Source: Leuctra nigra
Lineage: Eukaryota > Arthropoda > Insecta > Plecoptera > Leuctridae
Reading direction: 5' to 3'
Assembly (NCBI GenBank): GCA_934045905.1
Contig: OW203771.1
Span: 2,976,001 to 3,040,000 of the forward strand
Length of the DNA: 64,000 nt
The translations under genes were made by a program, and so were the position numbers. The notes below the pieces were generated by a model. That model was given only the letters and a program-made list of their open reading frames with translations, did not search any database and had not been told where the DNA came from. Positions 36,511-48,300 of the stretch are shown here, one piece after another. Numbering within the stretch: position 1 is the first letter of the stretch; each line of letters starts with the position of its first letter.

Positions 36511-37080
36511 AGGCCCGGTCTTTCAATACTCTGCTAAAGTCTCAATAGGGAATTATCCTCTAATTTTATTAAGGCAAATTCGTATAAAACAACACAAATA
36601 ATAATCACAAACACTCTTATCACTTGAGAACTAGAAAATTTTTATTCATAAAAATCAATTTCAAATGTCATGGAACATTTTGGCGGGAAAAACGGCATGT
36701 AATGAGAATCTGGGTTGTGTTGTCATTTCTAAGTCCACAACAATGAGTTACCATGGTGATATGCTTTGTTGCCATGGCAACATATGAGTTATGACGTCAA
36801 TATCAATTTTCCTGTTTTAAAGTTAGAAGAAAATTGTCAAACTTTGTAAATCAATTCCGAGAGAACTATTAACCCCACAACAAAATTAATAGCATATCTG
36901 TATTCAGCAATGTCTCCCCTACCATAATAATACAATTATTTGGAAATTTAATTTAGAGGAGAATTCCCTATTAGCTCTTAACAGTTAGTTAGTGGTCATT
37001 CTAGGAATGTCATTGGTTGTTGCCATGGGAATATAGTCCTAATTGACTGTATAAAAGTTAGCAAGGCATTGAAAGACCAT
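36511..37080. mobile_element. MITE X (TCTTTCAATACTCTGCT family), copy 1, interrupted
   Basis: Left end GGCCCGGTCTTTCAATACTC; right part GTTAGTTAGTGGTCATTCTAG, ending near TTGAAAGACC at about 37078. The middle is split at 'gtctcaat' by another MITE (36547-36969). The uninterrupted order is seen in the copy at 63116-63247. Confidence 0.8.
36547..36969. mobile_element. MITE, AGGGAA-TIR family, copy 2, nested in MITE X
   Basis: The ends AGGGAATTATCCTCTAATTT and AATTTAGAGGAGAATTCCCT are inverted, flanked on both sides by AT, which looks like a 2-bp target duplication. The interior holds CATTTTGGCGGGAAAA, also found in the element at 59530-59930. Confidence 0.78.
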
Positions 37081-37184
37081 AAAGACCATTGAAATAAAAA
37101 AAAAATTGAAATTGAAATTGAATTGAAATTGAATTTGAAATAAAGACCATTGAAAGGCATTGAGTCGACTTCTATTAATTTCCA

Positions 37185-37290
37185 TTTTGTCGTTGTTGTT
37201 GTTGATACGATTCCATGCAATGTCTATGGCCGTGAAACAAATGCCATCAGAATGGAATTGGGAAAAGGTTCTATATAATTGGCAACTGCC
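37185..37290. repeat. Repeat shared with 52606-52725
   Basis: Contains 'cgattccatgcaatgt' and 'ccatcagaatggaattggga', both also present in order at 52647-52710. Probably a MITE fragment. Confidence 0.5.
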
Positions 37291-37737
37291 AATGCTGCCG
37301 TTCTCAGTGTCATAATAATTTTCAATGACGATCTCTAATTTGTTTTCCAAACCGATTGGATTTCCATCATGCAATTTATAATAATCATATTCTCACACAC
37401 ATTCCTCGCTCCGACAAAACTATATCAATTATATTTGTATACATTTCAACAAATTTTAGTTTCACAAAAAAGAATAAGAATTGCATCTTGAGCTCACATT
37501 ACCTTAGAAATCCACAAAGATCTGCGTGAATGGTGAGTCGATAATTTTGAGTGTCACTAATAAAAATAAACAAAACACAATAAAAATCACATTTCCTGAA
37601 TCGAATGATTTTTGCAAAATTCTCAAGAATTATTTTTTAATAAATAATAATTAATAATACATTTTGTAGAATTACGCATAATTCTAAGCCTCACGGTCAT
37701 CCCGGGACCTCTGAGAATAATGTACGATGAGAATTAA

Positions 37738-38263
37738 GGTGCTGCAAGCGCGAGCGATTTTGCTGCTTTTTGTAGACACTTTTTGCCATACGATTGGAGA
37801 CAAAATGGGTAGACCAAATTATTTGAAATTTTAATCGTGATTAGAGAAAAGACAAACTTAGGGTTATTCCTTGGTACATTTTTAATTTTTTGTTTCGTTA
37901 ATTAGTAATAATTAGTGGATTTTTGGTGAAAAATTAGCTATTTTGTTGTCTCCCATGGGCGCCGTATGAAATAAAATTTCAAAATTGTGCCAAGGGATAA
38001 CCCTAAGTTTGTCTTTCATCTAATCATGATTTAAATTTGAGATCAATTGGTTAACGGGTTTGGTCTCCAATCGTATCGCAAATTTCATAGTTTTGCGCGG
38101 TTTTGTTGAATAACCGGCGCCTAATTAACGAAGTAATGAGCAAAAATGAAAAAGTGCTATATACAATCAGACTGATCATGTGAACATCCTATCAAAGTTA
38201 CACTCACTTATGACACAATTTTTCTCTCTCAATTTTCTAAAACGGCCGAGCGCTTGTATCACC
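37738..38263. mobile_element. TTAA-flanked MITE, copy A
   Basis: Starts GGTGCTGCAAGCGCGAGCG and ends GAGCGCTTGTATCACC, with TTAA immediately outside both ends. About 90% or more like copies at 45567-46094 and 58642-59169. The TTAA target is that of piggyBac-type transposases; no transposase frame is present. Confidence 0.88.
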
Positions 38264-38545
38264 TTAAGGAGCGACACTGTTGACGTGATCTGTTTGAAAG
38301 ACGTCTCCGTCAACACTAAAAGGTATATTTAAATTTGAATAAAAGTATTGAAATCTGTGACAGTAATATCTAAACCGGTTTCACTTTCATCCATCCACGC
38401 ACTAGGCTTGGGTTAGCTCTGTCGAGGACAATGCCTTCAGTTTATGTAAAATATCTATTAACTAAATCTTTCTCCACAAATGAGAATTTTGAAATGGTTT
38501 TGTCGAATAAGTCGTTTGGAACTGAATGGCACGTGATCCCAGCAC

Positions 38546-39650
38546 CAGTGTTGTGATTAGATAATTTTATTTTTATCTAGATAAAGATAAAGATAACACG
38601 ACAAAAATTTATCTAGATAAGATAATAGATAAAATTCCAAAAAATCATCTAGATAATAGATAAAGATAAAAATATTTATCTAGATAATTGTAATAGATAA
38701 TAGATAATTTTTTTACCAAACAATAGTAGGTACGTAATTTAGTGGACTCAACCCTTTTGACTTGCGGGCCAATAATACGAATTTGCTTTTGTTGGCGGGC
38801 CGCATTTTTAAAGTACAACAATGCTCACGTGATCAGGTATTCCAGGCACGTGGGAACTACTTTTTCATTGGGGGTGTGGGGGGCGAAGCCCCTCAGTTTT
38901 AGCCCCGCAGTACGTTTTTATTTTATTTAACAATTTAAAAGTAATTCTTGGTCTTTAAGCACGAACTGAAGCAAAATGTACCCTCCAATTGCTGCCTACG
39001 GGTCTGGTTCTGGTTTATACAGTGTCTTTTGTTTATTAGGAAACGAATCGAACAATATTTCACACGCCAAACCAAACACTTTTTACAATATTCGGAATTG
39101 TTAATTGGCTTAATTTTTATTGCAACAAGTATGACGCTACATTTAAGAACCATCCGTCGCATTTCAGCCCGATGCGTGGGTCCTAACATGACAATTCTCT
39201 CAGAATTTCTCTCAAATGAAACAAGAAATTATTATTTTTTAATATTATTTTCACAGTGGACAAATTTTTGAATAAGTTATAAAACATCAACTGGAGGGCC
39301 ACAACAATTTGTGTCGCAGGTTGAGTACCACTGACCTAAAAATACTAAATGTTTTCATGCAAAGTTAATAATGAAAATAATAACTTTCCATACATTCCAA
39401 ACGACTTACAATGGGAATAATTTTTGGTAAGTGATAGAGGCACTCGTTACGTGCATGTTGATAGGTACACACAAATGCATATTTCGAATTTTATATTTTT
39501 TATCTAGATAATTGCCAATATATAACAATATTTTTATCTAGATAAAGATAAAGATAACAAATTATAAAATTATCTAGATAAGATAATAGATAAAAAATAT
39601 CTATCTAGATAATTATCTAGATAATTTTATCTAGATAAGTCACAACACTG
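38546..39650. mobile_element. hAT-type element with exact 8-bp target duplication CCCAGCAC
   Basis: CCCAGCAC at 38538-38545 and again at 39651-39658 flank CAGTGTTGTGATTAG and CTAGATAAGTCACAACACTG. The ends are rich in (TTATCTAGATAA)-type repeats. Eight-base target duplications and a CA(G)TG.. terminus are hallmarks of hAT transposons. The 1105 bp contain a second nested element (38740-39333). Confidence 0.92.
38740..39333. mobile_element. Nested hAT-like element
   Basis: The left end AGTGGACTCAACCC..TTGCGGGCC and right end GGCCACAACAATTTGTGTCG..GTTGAGTACCACTG resemble the CAGTGGTnCTCAAnC..GTGGCCC terminus of many hAT elements. A clear 8-bp duplication was not found, so the ends are approximate. 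Confidence 0.6.
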
Positions 39651-40029
39651 CCCAGCACAGAAACAGGTTTCGACTAGTGAACACGTATTTATCTAGGACA
39701 TACTATTGACGAACCTATCGTTATAGCACTTACTCAACGAATTTTGTGATAGCAATTTTCAAAATTTCCAAAAAATGCACGAAAAATTTTAAATGTCAAA
39801 ATTAATTTTTAAAATAATAATGAAACATAATAATTTCAATTTCAATGTATTTATTAATATTTAATAAGAAATGATTTTGGGATACAACTGCGTAAATTGA
39901 TTTTAGTCCAACAATTCGGACAAACTTTTTGCCCCATAACAAGTAATTTTAGTTTTCTGAGTTGTGAGATTTTTTATATTTTTTTAATATAACATGGCAG
40001 TGGTGACGGTTTGTTCCGATGTATGTGCT

Positions 40030-40160
40030 GGTGGCCCTGATAAGGGCCGTTCGCGACGTTTCGAAGGAGTTACTTCCTTCATCTTCTGGCGGCGACTGAA
40101 GTCGTCGCTATATATCCGCTATATATCCGCTATATATCAGCTATATATCGCTGTTATATC
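40030..40160. repeat. Retroelement-like fragment with a histone-type stem-loop
   Basis: On the minus strand it reads CTTCGAAACGTCGCGAAC followed by GGCCCTTATCAGGGCC (40033-40048), a 6-bp stem with a 4-base loop, one base from the canonical histone mRNA 3' stem-loop. No histone gene adjoins. Four short 'gctatatatcc' units lie at about 40107-40155. Confidence 0.4.
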
Positions 40161-40198
40161 CCGATCTACCGAAAACGTCCACGACATCATTTTTTTTT

Positions 40199-40488
40199 TT
40201 TTTACGGAACAGGTTGGCTGAGTGGTTAACGCTCTGAACTTGTATTCCGGAGGCCCGGGTTCGATTCCCGCGGCCGTCCTTCCTGACTGGGGTTTTTTCG
40301 TGGTTTTCCCTCAGTCGACAGGCAAATGCTGGGAAGGTACCCTACTAATAGGCCACGACCGCCTCCCTTCCACCTTCCATCCTTACCTACTCTTCACCAT
40401 CATCTCCCAATCATCATCATAATCATTCATCCGTCGCCATTAGCCTCGCTGCAGAACAGTGCGACGTTAAGCCCCAGACAAAAAAAAG
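40199..40488 (+). mobile_element. tRNA-derived SINE
   Basis: Contains an A box (TGGCTGAGTGG, 40215-40225) and a B box (GGTTCGATTCC, 40258-40268) at normal tRNA spacing, then an unrelated body. The 3' end GCGACGTTAAGCCCC is followed by an A-run. A reversed fragment of the same 3' part lies at about 48475-48545. Not a functional tRNA gene. Confidence 0.88.
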
Positions 40489-40953
40489 ACATTATTTTAA
40501 TTTCTCTCATTATTTATTTGAATACTTTTTACAAATATTTCACAGCGATACCAAGTTTATAAAGTTGATTCTTAGAGAGAACGTAAAACCAAAAGTTTGA
40601 AAAAGTTTGAAGTTTGCAAAATATTTTTTTGATAATTTTACGTCGTTAAATTTTCCAACATTTATTGTTTACGACTGCACGATAATCCATTAGACAAACT
40701 TTTACGTTGCTGCTAATCTTAATGCTTAGTTCAATTGTGAATGGGCAATTCCATTTAGTTTTCATTCACATTAGAAATAACAGCAGTAAGATTATCAAAA
40801 CGTAAACGTTGTAAAAGTCCTTCACAATAATGTTGAAAAGACCTTGATTACCATGCGAACCAATTGCCATCCAAAATGGCTCAAGTGAAGAGAAGGTTCG
40901 TTACCAGTCAATTCATATTAAACATGATTAATTTCAAATAAAGGTATTTATAG

Positions 40954-41463
40954 CTGGGTCCACATAGGCCGTTTTTCCGTTTTGCGTTTTCCGTTTTTAC
41001 TCATTGAACATCTCCGTTTTGAGTAGGACTGTCCACATAGAGCGTTTTGCGTTTTGCGTCTACTACAAAAACTTTTTTAAGCACCTTGATCCCCGCCTGG
41101 TTAAAACTTTACTTTTGAGATGCAGGAGGCCGTGGAAAACAAAAAAAATTTCTTTCAACATTATTTATATCTGTCAGTGACAGTTTGTGAGTATTTAGAT
41201 GGGCTAATTTTCTTCCCAAGTATGTAATTTTAAAATAATGCATCTAGTGTTAGATCGGCCATGTTATTTGACCATGTGACGTAGTCGTACGTGATTGGTT
41301 ATTAAAAGTTTTACGTCACTTCCGCCGTGCGTCTTTTTTAAAATCCTCGTTGAAGTTTATGCGGCGCGGCGAGGATAAAATCCGCGTGCGGCGGGCTTGT
41401 GATTGGTCAAGAGAGAAAAACGGAAAACGCAAAACGGAAAAACGGCCTATGTGGACCCAGCTT
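40954..41463. mobile_element. MITE with long TIRs (GCTGGGTCCACATAGGCCG)
   Basis: The ends GCTGGGTCCACATAGGCCG and its exact complement are followed inward by complementary TTTTCCGTTTTGCG blocks. About 510 bp, no transposase. Target duplication not settled. Confidence 0.85.
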
Positions 41464-41499
41464 AAATCAACTAAATTACTAATTAACAAAGCAAAAATT

Positions 41500-41800
41500 A
41501 AAAATATACCAAGGGATAACCCAAGGGCCAGTCTTTCAATACTCTGCTAACTTTTAAAGGTTGATAAGGACTGTATTGTTTTGGCAACAACCAATTGAAT
41601 ACACTGTTAACTAACTGTTAACAGCTAATTGAGACTTTAGCAGAGTAAATTGAAAGACCGGCCCTAAGTGTGTATTTTATCTAATCATGAATAAACTCAT
41701 TATTCATATGATTTCAAACATTTCGTCAACCCATTTAGTCTCCAATCATATCCAAAAAAAATGTGCCTGCAACAAGCGGCAAAATCGCTCACGTTGCAAC
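41500..41800. mobile_element. Partial TTAA-MITE copy split by MITE X copy 2 (41525-41664)
   Basis: 41500-41524 ('aagggataaccc') and 41665-41800 ('taagtgtgtattttatctaatcatg..cggcaaaatcgctc') are parts of the TTAA-MITE body, which in intact copies are contiguous. Between them lies MITE X, with ends GGGCCAGTCTTTCAATACTC and TTGAAAGACCGGCCC. Confidence 0.75.
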
Positions 41801-42243
41801 CAAAATTTTTATTTAGTTTAAAATTTATGTATTTATGTCTTAAAAAAATATCTGTAAATATGAGTGCTACCTTTATCTCAAAATATTTTTTTAAAATATT
41901 TTTAGCTATTTTCATTTTCATTTTGTATAAACAAAATGTGCAAATTTGGCTTTGATCCGAATTCCAATACCTATGTACTCACCTTGGCTGTAAGATGTTT
42001 TCGGTTACAACTAATAAATAACCGCACCAACACGTTGTCTTCCCGTTGACCGATCAGACTCCACTGATCGGATCGTATCAAGGAAACGCGCGAAAACAAT
42101 GCGTACGTGCGTTTTTGCCCTATAATCATGTCAACTTAGCATTGACCCACTGCTCCGCAGCACAATCCCCCCTTTCCCCGCCAATATGGACCACAGAGAC
42201 CCGACGGTCATTTTCTCCATTTCGTGTTGCAGACTTTTGTAAT

Positions 42244-42768
42244 GATTTAAGAGTCGGCTGTAGTAAAAGATAAACAATGGTGATAATATTTCCTAAATAT
42301 CGCTATAACTTTTCAATCATTCTATTTATGAAATATGTGAAAAATAATAAGGATATCTAATCTTTTCGCCGACCTTATAAGATTTGTGCCCGAAGTCGTG
42401 GAAAACCTGAAAATTCTCTATCTTTAAGGTTTTCCACGAGTTTGGGCACAAATATTATTAATAAATAATCTTATTAATAAGATTAAAGATCTTATTAATC
42501 TTGTTAATAAATATTAATCTTATTAATTTTATTAATAAAATTAATAAATCTTATTAATGTTTATATTGCTAAGGTCGGTTAAGAGATTATAGCTAGGTAT
42601 GCTTATTATTTATCACATATTTCATAACTTGAATCATTCAAAAGTTATAGCGATATTTAGGAAAAATTATCACCATTGTTTACCTTTTATGTAATTATAA
42701 TTATGTAATTCTATTATTCGACAATAAACAATATTCTATTCTATTCTTTTACTACAGCCGACTCCTAA
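42244..42768. mobile_element. Foldback MITE (AGTCGGCTGTA family), copy 2
   Basis: The ends TTAAGAGTCGGCTGTAGTAAAAG and CTTTTACTACAGCCGACTCC are inverted; arms GAATCATTCAAAAGTTATAGCG recur from 22200-22530. The centre has an expansion of 'cttattaat' units (42455-42560). Confidence 0.8.
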
Positions 42769-43208
42769 CAAGCTCTATCAATTGATATTTGACTGATGTC
42801 AACAAACACAGTTATGTTGAAGTATTCTCTTACCCAATTACTCATGTCACTTTAACAAATATGATTAGTTGCAGACATATTAATTGTTTAATAAGCCATA
42901 TACCAATTAGTTAGTTATAATTTAAAGTGTCGATGTTCCAACATTCTAATTATATTCTAATTTTGTTTTACCTCGAATCTAGGTCAACCAGATCTTTGCC
43001 GATGAATCTTTCTTTCATTTAATTTATTTCGTTATATTTGAATGGAGGTTTGTATCAGGTGCCGTTTAGCCTTGAATCATTGGTGTGGTTTCAATGTTAA
43101 TAGGACTAGTCAACTATGTAATATCAATGTCACAATCATGTCACGTAATAATTATATGTCCCACGTCCTCCATTCAAAAATGAATCTCTCTTTTGGTGTG
43201 AGTTTTCG

Positions 43209-44105
43209 TACTAGGAAAACGCTCTGAGTAACGCGTTGATGAGCGAGCACGGATACGCGCAACACCTCGAACCGAAATTATGTTTATCGAAAATGTCATT
43301 AAAAGCCAATAATTCTTGAATTTCGTCACAGACTTGTTTGAAAATCTCCAACAATTCCTAAAATATTGGTCCCAATAACCACGCAAAGTTTTAAGTTGAT
43401 CGATTGAACCTTTATGATTGAACTATTCCTTGTTAATTTCCAAAATTCACAGGATATCGTTCAAAAAAAAATTTAAACGGTCATATCAGTTTCATAATAT
43501 ACGTTTGAAAGTTTCTGCTCTAACAGCCTTGAAGTGAAGATTCGAAGATGCCGTGAAATATGAAATTCGAGAAATATGATGGCCAACACGCAAAATATCC
43601 GTAAACTGTCAATAACTTTTGAATTTAAACACAGTTAGTCTGAAAATTGTCAAAAATACAGATAATGTTTGACCCGATGACCATGCAAAATTTTAAGTTG
43701 ATCGGTCAAGCGGCTCTGGTTTAAATTTCAAAAAGCACATGAAATATTTTTTTAAATTTTAACCAATGAGAGGATTTGGCTGAAAATTTGTAAAATAAGA
43801 GACAATGTTGGTGTTAATGACCATGCAAAATATAAGGTCGATCACATTTGTTGAAGTCCATTTTCATTTTTCAGCCTATCAGGAGATGTTTATTTAAATT
43901 TCAACCAATGAATGGATTTCAAAAAAATTAGGGTCTGCAAACAGAGAATGTTGGTTTTACATGTGTGCAAAATTTCAGATCTATCGGTGAAACGGTGCAA
44001 CCTGTGTATCGGCTATTAGCAGCCAAAAACAAAAACAAAAACAAAAAAACAGAGGTCCGTGCCAAAAGAGCCATAAGGAGACGCTCGCTTCGCTCGCTCA
44101 ATTAA
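43209..44105. repeat. Dispersed ~0.9 kb repeat (ACGCTCGCT family), copy 2
   Basis: Starts CTAGGAAAACGCTCTGAGTAACGCG and ends GGAGACGCTCGCTTCGCTCGCT. Inside are degenerate repeats of 'gaccatgcaaaattttaagttgatcgg' phrases, each linked to 'tttaaattt..aaccaatga'. Confidence 0.75.
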
Positions 44106-45316
44106 AAGTCAAACAAAGACCTCAAGCTGGGTGCGTATTAGGTTATAAGCGGGGAAGGAGGGGGATAATCTAAAACAAGCTTCTTATCTCACCCGAGAAG
44201 ACCGTGAATAACATTGAGATGAGAAGATTTTCAAGTGAGAACAAAGTTGTCATTTTATATGATCGCACCCCTTCTATTGTCTATCAACAGTGTTGTGACT
44301 TAGTTATATATATATATATAACAGATTAAATTATCTAGATAAATATACAGATAATTATTTTTCATATATTATCTTAACTAGATAATTAAATAATTGGTTA
44401 TCTTTATCTTTATCAACATAAAAATATTGTTATCAATTGGCATTATATAGATTAAAAAAAATATAACATTCAAAATGCATTTGTGTGTATGAACATGCAC
44501 GAACCTCAAATGTCAGATGATATGAAATTAAAATGGAAAATGATCTCCTTGACCATCTCGTTAAAGAGACGCAAAGACGCAAAGAGACGCTGAAATGCAA
44601 ATAGTTACAGAATTGGGGCCCAGGAAAACGTGTGGAAGACAGCCTGAGAATGGGGGTAAAAAATTATTTACATATTGACAATTGACACACAAGAGTTTCC
44701 GAAGATGCATCTGTTCAGTTCACTTTATGATAATTGTCTGCTAGCAACAATAATAAATAATCTTATCTAAATCCGATCAAATGAAATGGAGATTTTCTTG
44801 ACAACAGTCTACTCATAGAGACCAATGCAGGCAGCTCTCAGATCAAATAATAACGTTTATTCTTCTTATATATTGCATACAATTACATACATTTTCTTAA
44901 AGAGCCAAAGTTAATTCACTTTTTCCCTTTAGGAAAAAATAGAATTTTAAATTAGTTTTATATCAAGTCTTTCCTTGTCTTGTATAACGTAAATGTTTAA
45001 GAAAGGCAGTAATCATTGACTCTTTTCTTTTCAGAAGAAAATGGTGCTTTATTGACTCCATCCATATTTAAGGCGAAAAAAACAATGTTGTACACGGCTG
45101 AGGAGGGGTAATAGGTTAAAAAAAACTTTTCCTTTAAAAAAAATCATAGCTCGTTTTCAATATTTAAATTTAAATAACTAACTTCGCAGCAGTACATGCA
45201 ACATGCAACACACGATTAAATGTCACAAATATCATCTTATAATCCATAGCACATACAATTTCATACATTATTAGGAGTTGTACAACCGAATCTCAAATCT
45301 CTGTGAACATCGACTC
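44106..45316. other. Intergenic, with a TA/TATC-rich element at about 44288-44480
   Basis: CAGTGTTGTGACTTAG at 44289 equals the terminus of the hAT element at 38546, followed by degenerate TTATCTAGATAA units, so this is a truncated copy. No gene in the rest. Confidence 0.5.
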
Positions 45317-48300
45317 CTAACTTGGTTTCGCGAATATACTGGCCGAGAATGACAACGGGGATGCTGGACTCCAACTCCATATCTCTGCAGCCTGCCAGGC
45401 GGAAATTCTGGGAGTGATTGGAGGCATGGAGTTGGGCCTCCGACAGCGACATGTCATCACGGCTAAGACGATGAGGAGAACAGCAGCGAAGACGGTGACG
45501 CCGAGCAAGATCTTCAACTTGCTGCAATAACAACAGAAATAAGAGCTTCAGGGGTTCCAAGGTTAAGGTGCTGCAAGCGCGAGCAATTTTTCTGCGTTTT
45601 GTAGACACTTTTTGCGATACGATTAGAGACGAAATGGGTAGACCAAATTATTTGAAATTTGAATCGTGATTAGATAAAAGACAAACTTAGGGTTATCCCT
45701 TGGTACATTTTTAATTTTTTGTTTCGTTAATTAGTAATAATTAGTGGATTTTTGGTGAAAAATTAGCTATTTTCTCGTCTCCCTGGGCGCCGTATAAAAT
45801 AAAATTTCAAAAATGTGCCAAGGGATAACCCTAAGTTTGTCTTTCATCTAATCATGATTAAAATTTGAGATCAATTGGTTCACGGGTTAGGTCTCCAATC
45901 GTATCGCAAATTTCATCGTTTTGCGCGGTTTTGTTGAATAACCGGCGCCTAATTAACGATGCAATAAGCAAAAATTAAAAAGTGCTACTAATATTCAATC
46001 AGACTGATCATGTGAACATCCTATAAAAGTTACACTCACTTATGAAACAATTTTTCTCTCTCAATTTTCTAAAACGGCCGAGCGCTAGTATCACCTTAAG
46101 GTAGCACAACTGATATCTCACATCTTCCAAATAAGCCTATTTTTGGCAGAGGTATCAATAATCACTATTTACACGATACTGTGAAATATGAACAACTTCT
46201 CGTGTCTAGATTTTGAGATATTGTAGTTATAAATTCCTATTTTTAACATGTAGTCTTATGGCGACCATTAAAATCATGACGATTTCCATGCTATTTTTGA
46301 GTTTTGAATTTTACTGAGGTTCATCGTTTTTTCAAAAAACTGATTTCTAGATAGATAGTTGGACATTCTATTAGGAAAAAAATTGAAAACATTACCAACG
46401 TGTGCTATTTTAAAAGTTATCCACCAAAAACTAAATGATTTCCTGTGTTACAGTTTTGTTCATTCTCGGAAGGCAATAAATTGAAACCTCGCTATACGAC
46501 AGGGGTTGCAAGTTAAATGACATTTTATGATTCATTTATACTTAAATATAGTTGAAATGTAGGAAAACGTTTACTGAACTTGTAATTTCAAGTTTTTTTT
46601 TTGTATATGTATAATGAAGGTACTACCTTAAGGTGATACAAGCGATTGGCCGTTTTATCAAATTGAGAACGAAAAATTGTTACATAAGTGGATGATAAGC
46701 GAGCCTTTGTATTGCAACTTGCAAGCAAATTAATGTGATGTGTGAAAGTTGCTGCTCTACAGAACTTAAAAAGAAGCCGTAAAGGAAATTAGCTTTCTGA
46801 CGAACATAGATTTGATAGGATGTTCACATGATCAGTCTGATTAGTATCACTTTTTCATTTTTATATCGTGCCTTGTTAAGGCGCCGGTTATTCAACAAAA
46901 CCGCGCAAAACGATGAAATTTCCGTTACGATTGGAGACCAAACCCGTGAACCAATTGATCTCACATTTTAATCACGATTAGATAAAAGACAAACTTAGAG
47001 TTATCACTTGGCACATTTTTTAAATTTAATTTAATACGGCACCCAGCGAGAAAAGAAAATATACAATTTTCACCAAAATATAACTAATATTACTAATTAA
47101 AGAAGCATAAAATTTAAAGATGTACCAAGGGATAACCCTAAGTTTGTCTTTTATCTAATAATGTTTAAAATTTCAAATCATTTCGTCAACACATTTCGCA
47201 TCCAAAAAAGTGCCTGCAAACGCGGCAAAATCGCTACACATACAGTTATTTGTATGTTTTTTTAGAATATAACTGTGGTTCGAAAATATCAATCACCAAG
47301 ACAGCTGTTCTAAGTAAATCATCTGAATCTTGAAACTTCCATGGAAATCCGTCATTTTGTTTAACCTGAAACTACAAATGAGGCAGAGATTCGAGCATAA
47401 GGATGGTAGACTGTTACTACTTGTGGAGTGACGCCACTGCGGCAGTGGTCGAATTGGGGGGGGGGGATGCGGGGGGATGGCATCCCCCCATGGAGAATAT
47501 ATTGATGTTTCCATCCCCCCATGGCTAATTGGTCCATTTCACCATCCCCCCATGAGAGATTAAAAATACACTTCAGAACGTCTCAAAGTTGATTTCAAAG
47601 TGTCAAAAAACCAAAAAACGCCCTGCGGGGCAAGGTTTGTAGAGCATTCCCCGTTGAAAATCAAAATAACTACATCTCAGAACGTCTCAAAATTTATTTC
47701 AAAGTATCAAAAAAACAAAAAACGCCCTGCAGGGCAACGTGGGGGGCCCGCCCTCCACGCCCCCCTTTCCGCTTGGCAAGTATTGTTCCTTCACTTGCCC
47801 CCCCCCCCCCCCGGGCAGAAATCCTGCCAATACACCATCCCCCCATGGACTGACTTCCAATTCGACTACTGCACTGCGGCTGATGTAAGGAAGGTACTTG
47901 ATATCGGATATTCACCTGAGCATGCAACATTGGTTGTCGGCGCAGCAGGCGTATCCAAAGCCACACTCTTGGTTGGGGACGCTGCTTGGCGAGTCAGAGG
48001 GTGCTCATTGTTGACTCCACATACCGCCAGCTGTGGCTGCAATACCAACATCATCATGACCCGGTTATAGCAATAGACAGACTTTTTAGGAGCTGAAGAA
48101 ACCTGGAGGCCCCGTAGAAACTTGAGGCTGAGTCAAATTTTCCCTAAAAGCGGACATATATCCTAGGCTCAATATTTACTCCACTGCTATGCAACTCTGG
48201 GAGGTGTTTTGATACACATTTTCTAGAAATCATATTGATCAAGTATAATAAATATTTTTTTAAAATTATATTCATCATATTTTTTTATGATATACCTTCG

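Noticed and set aside
40199..40275. Functional tRNA gene
   Set aside because: It has A and B boxes, but no plausible acceptor stem closure, and it continues into a SINE body with an A-run.
43209..43260. Hammerhead ribozyme suggested by TGATGAG and GAAAAC
   Set aside because: The conserved core segments are in the wrong order and the stems do not close.
47600..48070. 156-codon plus-strand frame at 47.6-48.1 kb
   Set aside because: Begins in G/C-run repeat sequence and has low-complexity proline runs; no domain seen.
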